Below are positions 13,641-16,677 of a stretch of 16,677 nt of DNA, piece after piece. The translations under genes and the position numbers were made by a program. A model generated the notes under the pieces. The model did no database searches. It saw only the letters and a program-made list of their open reading frames with translations, and was not told where the DNA came from. This DNA comes from Thermoplasmata archaeon. GTDB lineage: Archaea; Thermoplasmatota; Thermoplasmata; Thermoplasmatales; Thermoplasmataceae. The stretch covers positions 1-16,677 of the forward strand of contig JAJYVJ010000026.1 in the NCBI GenBank assembly GCA_021792045.1, read 5' to 3'. How positions within the stretch are numbered: the stretch's first letter is position 1; every line of letters begins with the position of its first letter.

Positions 13641-14255
13641 ATGGCAGAAACATGGGAAACAAAAGATAAACTAAAACCAAAAGGACTGGATGGCATATCT
13701 GATCAACAGATAGATTACCATTTTGAAACGCATTATAAGGGATACGTAAACAAGCTAAACGAGATCTGGTCAAAACTACTTTCTGTTGACAGGAGCAAAG
13801 CTAACCAGAATTACAGTGACCTTAGAGAACTAAAACTTGAGGAGACTTTTAATTATGACGGTTCTCTTCTGCATGAAATATACTTCGGCGGTTTGACGAA
13901 GGATCATAAAACTGTTGAACCGGAGTTCAAGAAACAAGTGGAAAAGGACTTCGGAAGCTATGAGAAGTGGGTAGAGGACTTCAAAGCAACGGGAATAGCT
14001 TTCAGAGGATGGAGTCTTTGTGTCTTCGATCTCAACCTTGGAAAACTGAGGAATATAGGAGCTGACGCCCACAATTCAAACGGCATATGGAACGCTGTAG
14101 TTGTCCTAGCCCTAGATGTTTATGAACACGCATATTACACGGATTACGGGGCAAAGCGCGCACCATACCTGGATGCTTTCCTGAAGAACGTTAACTGGGC
14201 AGATGTTGAATCCAGACTTAAGAAAGCTCTGAAGATGTACGAAATCTTCAAGTAA
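13641..14255 (+). CDS. sod: Superoxide dismutase, Fe/Mn family
   Basis: 204 residues, normal length, no signal peptide: a cytoplasmic enzyme that dismutates superoxide to oxygen and hydrogen peroxide. The metal ligands are H27 (IDYHFETHYKGY), H78 (SLLHEIYF), D159 and H163 (LALDVYEHAYYTDYG). The residue that hydrogen-bonds the metal-bound water is not the usual Gln: the Gln69-equivalent position of Fe enzymes is G74, and the Gln146-equivalent position of Mn enzymes is H144 (ADAHNSN). Such His-type enzymes are known in other archaea and often accept either metal, so the metal is left open. AGGTG precedes the ATG by 6 nt. A T9 tract follows the stop. Confidence 0.94.
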   Translation: MAETWETKDKLKPKGLDGISDQQIDYHFETHYKGYVNKLNEIWSKLLSVDRSKANQNYSDLRELKLEETFNYDGSLLHEIYFGGLTKDHKTVEPEFKKQVEKDFGSYEKWVEDFKATGIAFRGWSLCVFDLNLGKLRNIGADAHNSNGIWNAVVVLALDVYEHAYYTDYGAKRAPYLDAFLKNVNWADVESRLKKALKMYEIFK

Positions 14256-14256
14256 A

Positions 14257-14265
14257 TTTTTTTTT
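14257..14265 (+). terminator. T9 tract between the superoxide dismutase and glycosylase genes
   Basis: Nine T residues begin 2 nt after the sod stop. Oligo-T on the non-template strand is enough to terminate archaeal RNA polymerase. GAGGA (14266-14270), the ribosome binding site of the next gene, follows at once, so readthrough would give a dicistronic message with less of the downstream genes. Confidence 0.5.
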
Positions 14266-14276
14266 GAGGAAACTAA

Positions 14277-14930
14277 GTGGAAGACCCCTCCCTCAACGTT
14301 GATGGCCAATCGATCCTTGATGAGGTAAGAAAGAGGGCAAGTTCGCCAATTGCTGAGCTTATTGAAAAGAAAAAAGAAGAATTCATCTCTGTAGGGAGAT
14401 CTTCTAAGGAAAGGCTCTTTGAAGAGCTCTGCTTTTGTATTCTGGCAGCTAACACGTCAGCAGAGATGGGATTAAAAACACAGAATTACATACGCTATAT
14501 CGGTTTTGCAACAATGCCTCAAGAGGAGCTCTCTAGGGAACTTAAGTCATGCAAGTATAGATTTTATAATGTGAGAAGCAGGTTCATTAGCGATTCCAGA
14601 TGGATCATTGATGAACTGCCAGAACTAATTAGATCCACGGATAAAGCAGGTGTGAGAGAATACCTTGTAGCAAACGTTCCTGGAATAGGTTTCAAGGAGG
14701 CGTCTCACTTCCTCAGGAACGTTGGAATTTTCGATTTCGCCATTCTAGATAAACATATATTGTCAATACTCAAGAAGGAATTCCCAGGCAGGCCCATAAA
14801 AGTTAATTCGAAGTACTGGTACCTTGAGACGGAAAAACTCTTCATCGACTTATCGAGGAATATTTCCATGGAACCTGGAATACTTGATCTGTACCTCTGG
14901 GAGATTGCCACAGGGAAGATCATAAAATAA
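14277..14930 (+). CDS. ogg: 8-oxoguanine DNA glycosylase/AP lyase, Ogg2 type
   Basis: 217 residues, the normal size for archaeal Ogg2. The enzyme excises 8-oxoguanine and nicks the strand. The helix-hairpin-helix with catalytic Lys is VPGIGFKEASHFLRNVG (K140), and the catalytic Asp is D158 in FAILDKHIL. The N-terminal landmark ELCFCILAANTSAEMG and the C-terminal LDLYLWEIATGKIIK match the family. The start is GTG at 14277, preceded by GAGGA at 6-nt spacing. It begins 21 nt after sod, separated from it by the T9 tract. Confidence 0.94.
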   Translation: MEDPSLNVDGQSILDEVRKRASSPIAELIEKKKEEFISVGRSSKERLFEELCFCILAANTSAEMGLKTQNYIRYIGFATMPQEELSRELKSCKYRFYNVRSRFISDSRWIIDELPELIRSTDKAGVREYLVANVPGIGFKEASHFLRNVGIFDFAILDKHILSILKKEFPGRPIKVNSKYWYLETEKLFIDLSRNISMEPGILDLYLWEIATGKIIK

Positions 14931-14984
14931 ATTCGAATTGAACATATCATTAAGCTGTTTGTAATCATGTGTTGGGGATAAGAG

Positions 14985-16370
14985 ATGATAACCTACAAGG
15001 ATGTCGAGAAATCCGATAAAAATTATGAATATTTTATTGGGGACACGTATACACTGATGGAAAATGCCGGCGGTTCTGTGGCAAATTCAATATTAAAGGA
15101 ATTTGGTTCTAGCAATAAAATACTGACCGTGTGTGGGGTAGGCAACAATGCTGGAGACGGATTAGTTGCTTCCACTATACTTTCTGCGACAAATGACGTG
15201 ATGGTGTACTTTGTTAAGGGAAGAGAATCAGTGAAAAGCCAGCAGGTCCTCAAAGCTTTGTCCGGATACAAAGGTAAGGTTATTGAAGAATCACAATTTG
15301 AAAGTTCTTTGGAAGAAGCAGACATAGTTTTAGATGCCATATTTGGCTCTGGATTCAATGGAACTCCCAGACCCCCTTTTGATGAGATCATAAAGAAGAT
15401 GAATTCCTCAGGCAAGAAGATTGTATCTGTTGATGTCCCATCAGCGCTAGGATCCGAAATTGCAATCCATCCATTTATGACGGTCACATTTACGGACCTG
15501 AAGGAAGGCATGAACGAACGAAATTCTGGAAAAATTGTTATCGCCGACATAGGAATCCCAGAAAAAATTTTCAATTATGCAGGTCCCGGTGATTTCGTAT
15601 ATTACAGACTCCCAGAGCTTGATTCACACAAAGGGATGAATGGTGTTGTTGCAATAGTGGCAGGTTGGACTTTTTATGGGTCTGGAATAATATCTGCCCG
15701 CGGAGCTGTTAAAACAGGGGCGGATTTAGTAAGGGTGTATAGTAGTGACTACAACCGCATTGTCCTGAGTTCTTACGACCCACAGATAATTGTCAGGCCC
15801 GTGGATGGCAAAACCCTTGATGATATGGGAAAATCCAATTCGATACTCATAGGTCCTGGCCTAGGCAAAGGACAGGACATTTCACCGATCCTTTCCCGCC
15901 TGAAAGGGTACTCGGGTGTTGTGGTTGTTGACGCAGACGCCCTTGACCTGCTGAATCTCATAAGAAGTGAGCTAAGCAATTCGCAAATAATAATCACGCC
16001 GCATCATGGAGAATTTGAAAGGATATCCGGAACCGAGCCGACGGAAAAGAACGCCATAGTCTTTTCCAAGAAATTCAATGTCATCATAATTCTTAAAGGC
16101 CTAGAGGACCTTATTGTTTTCCATGACAAAGTCATAAGGGTGGATGGTGGAAATCCAAGAATGACGATGGGAGGAACAGGTGACCTTCTGGCAGGGGAGA
16201 CTGTTGCAATTTCTGCCAGGTCTTCTAGTGCGTTTGAATCTGCCTGCATGGCATCATTTCTCAACAAAACTGTTGGTGATCTCTGCTACAAGGAGAAGTC
16301 CTACTGGTACGATGTAAATGACATGATCGAGAAAATACCGGAAGCCATGAAGATCCTTCTGAAAAAATAA
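14985..16370 (+). CDS. nnr: Bifunctional NAD(P)HX epimerase / ADP-dependent NAD(P)HX dehydratase
   Basis: 461 residues with two domains that repair hydrated, inactive NADH and NADPH. NnrE-type epimerase (1-205): LMENAGG (24-30), GVGNNAGDG (51-59), DAIFGSGFNG (117-126) and VDVPSALG (149-156). NnrD-type ribokinase-fold dehydratase (about 210-461): KGMNGVVAIVAG (216-227), GPGLGKG (290-296), TPHHGEF (338-344) and GGTGDLLAG (396-404) with probable catalytic D400. The epimerase part is shorter than usual after VDVPS, where the normal Gly is Ala; the rest looks functional. The ribosome site GGGGAT (14971-14976) precedes the ATG. It lies 54 nt after ogg. Confidence 0.93.
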   Translation: MITYKDVEKSDKNYEYFIGDTYTLMENAGGSVANSILKEFGSSNKILTVCGVGNNAGDGLVASTILSATNDVMVYFVKGRESVKSQQVLKALSGYKGKVIEESQFESSLEEADIVLDAIFGSGFNGTPRPPFDEIIKKMNSSGKKIVSVDVPSALGSEIAIHPFMTVTFTDLKEGMNERNSGKIVIADIGIPEKIFNYAGPGDFVYYRLPELDSHKGMNGVVAIVAGWTFYGSGIISARGAVKTGADLVRVYSSDYNRIVLSSYDPQIIVRPVDGKTLDDMGKSNSILIGPGLGKGQDISPILSRLKGYSGVVVVDADALDLLNLIRSELSNSQIIITPHHGEFERISGTEPTEKNAIVFSKKFNVIIILKGLEDLIVFHDKVIRVDGGNPRMTMGGTGDLLAGETVAISARSSSAFESACMASFLNKTVGDLCYKEKSYWYDVNDMIEKIPEAMKILLKK

Positions 16371-16492
16371 ACCCCGTTCTAGTGTGAATCGTTGTATGAA
16401 TATTAATGGGTTTTGATGATACCGACAATTATGATAAAGGGAAAAACTGCATTTTTCTCAATCAGTTCTGATCTTCGTGCATGTCCTGAAAT

Positions 16493-16518
16493 GAGGTGAT
16501 CCTTCCGGATCATTCCTC
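16493..16518 (-). terminator. Hairpin just after the molybdenum-subunit stop codon
   Basis: TGATCC-TTCC-GGATCA is a perfect 6-bp stem with a 4-nt loop (16497-16512), extended by GAGG/CCTC with a 2-nt bulge. On the minus strand it begins 6 nt after the stop at 16525. There is no T run behind it, so intrinsic termination is uncertain; it may protect the 3' end. The 154 nt between the two convergent genes show no other clear element. Confidence 0.35.
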
Positions 16519-16524
16519 CGTTAC

Positions 16525-16677
16525 CTAATTCTTAATGGCATTCATAAGGCATTCCATTGACAGCGGAGTTTCCCTGATCCGAAGGCCTGTTGCCCTTTCT
16601 ATTGCTCGCGAGAGCGCCGTCGGTACTCCAATGGTAGGGGCCTCTCCAATGCCTTTGGCTCTTGATGGCAGAGTGGA
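16525..16677 (-). CDS. Xanthine/aldehyde/CO dehydrogenase-type molybdenum-binding subunit, C-terminal fragment
   Basis: The last 50 residues and the stop of a gene whose body lies beyond the right edge. The block AKGIGEAPTIGVPTALSRAI, then ERATGLRIRETPLSMECLMNAI, is the conserved C-terminus of the large subunit of the xanthine oxidase family (the G-E-P and P-A-x-A-N-A-I type motif near the molybdenum cofactor). The E in GIGEAP corresponds to the Glu proposed as catalytic base in this family. Whether the substrate is an aldehyde, purine or CO cannot be told from this fragment; the active-site loop lies outside. It converges with nnr. Confidence 0.88.
   Translation of the reverse strand, partial: STLPSRAKGIGEAPTIGVPTALSRAIERATGLRIRETPLSMECLMNAIKN

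Noticed and set aside
15023..15574. A 183-codon minus-strand ORF inside the NAD(P)HX repair gene
   Set aside because: It is antisense to the conserved NnrE motifs and Ser/Pro-rich in a way typical of reverse-frame translation.
16498..16512. Minus-strand GGATCACCTC resembling the 3' end of 16S rRNA
   Set aside because: The match is about 10 bases inside a hairpin, with no other rRNA sequence around it.
1..16677. tRNA, rRNA, CRISPR arrays, prophage or defence genes
   Set aside because: None was seen on either strand; apart from the single insertion sequence the content is housekeeping or small unknown genes.

Overview
The window reads as chromosomal DNA of a euryarchaeon close to the Thermoplasmatales (Thermoplasma/Ferroplasma/Cuniculiplasma-type). 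Evidence: an archaeal-type DnaG, a Lon-like AAA+ ATPase beside it, an archaeal XRE-type regulator of the COG1395 kind, an Ogg2-type glycosylase, RlmE, ThpR and MarC homologues, and box A promoters about 24-33 nt before many start codons, implying leaderless mRNAs. The genus is inferred from protein resemblance only. No tRNA, rRNA or CRISPR array was seen.

Layout. 1-83 (-): N-terminus of a TIM-barrel endonuclease-IV-like protein. 353-3156 (+): dnaG overlapping a Lon-like ATPase that has no peptidase domain and carries a zinc ribbon. 3352-5121 (+): M61 aminopeptidase with a PDZ domain. 5161-5784 (+): HTH/ACT-type regulator. 5849-7975: a complete 2127-bp insertion sequence with two overlapping ORFs, 21-bp imperfect terminal inverted repeats and an exact 8-bp target duplication. 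8020-9629 (+): COG1395-type regulator and a coupled unknown gene. 9604-10583 (-): gcvH and rlmE. 10852-11373 (+): thpR. 11361-12332 (-): winged-helix regulator followed by two small unknown genes. 12411-13046 (-): marC-like membrane protein. 13273-13515 (+): zinc-ribbon microprotein. 13641-16370 (+): superoxide dismutase, 8-oxoguanine glycosylase and bifunctional NAD(P)HX repair enzyme. 16525-16677 (-): C-terminus of a xanthine dehydrogenase/CO dehydrogenase-type molybdenum subunit.

Most striking: the insertion sequence landed in a perfect 16-bp palindrome that abuts the TATA box of the COG1395-type regulator. The 8-bp duplication equals one half of the palindrome, so the full palindrome is rebuilt on the regulator side and only a half-site remains on the other side. 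The element therefore looks recent and may have been tolerated because it restored a possible operator.

Other linked themes: (i) dnaG with a protease-less Lon-type motor; (ii) an oxidative damage cluster acting on superoxide, oxidised DNA and damaged nicotinamide cofactors, with a T9 tract between its first two genes; (iii) a regulator whose promoter is bracketed by a 9-bp inverted repeat. Most functional calls are conserved housekeeping genes; the 220-, 109-, 80- and 66-residue proteins are not assigned a function.
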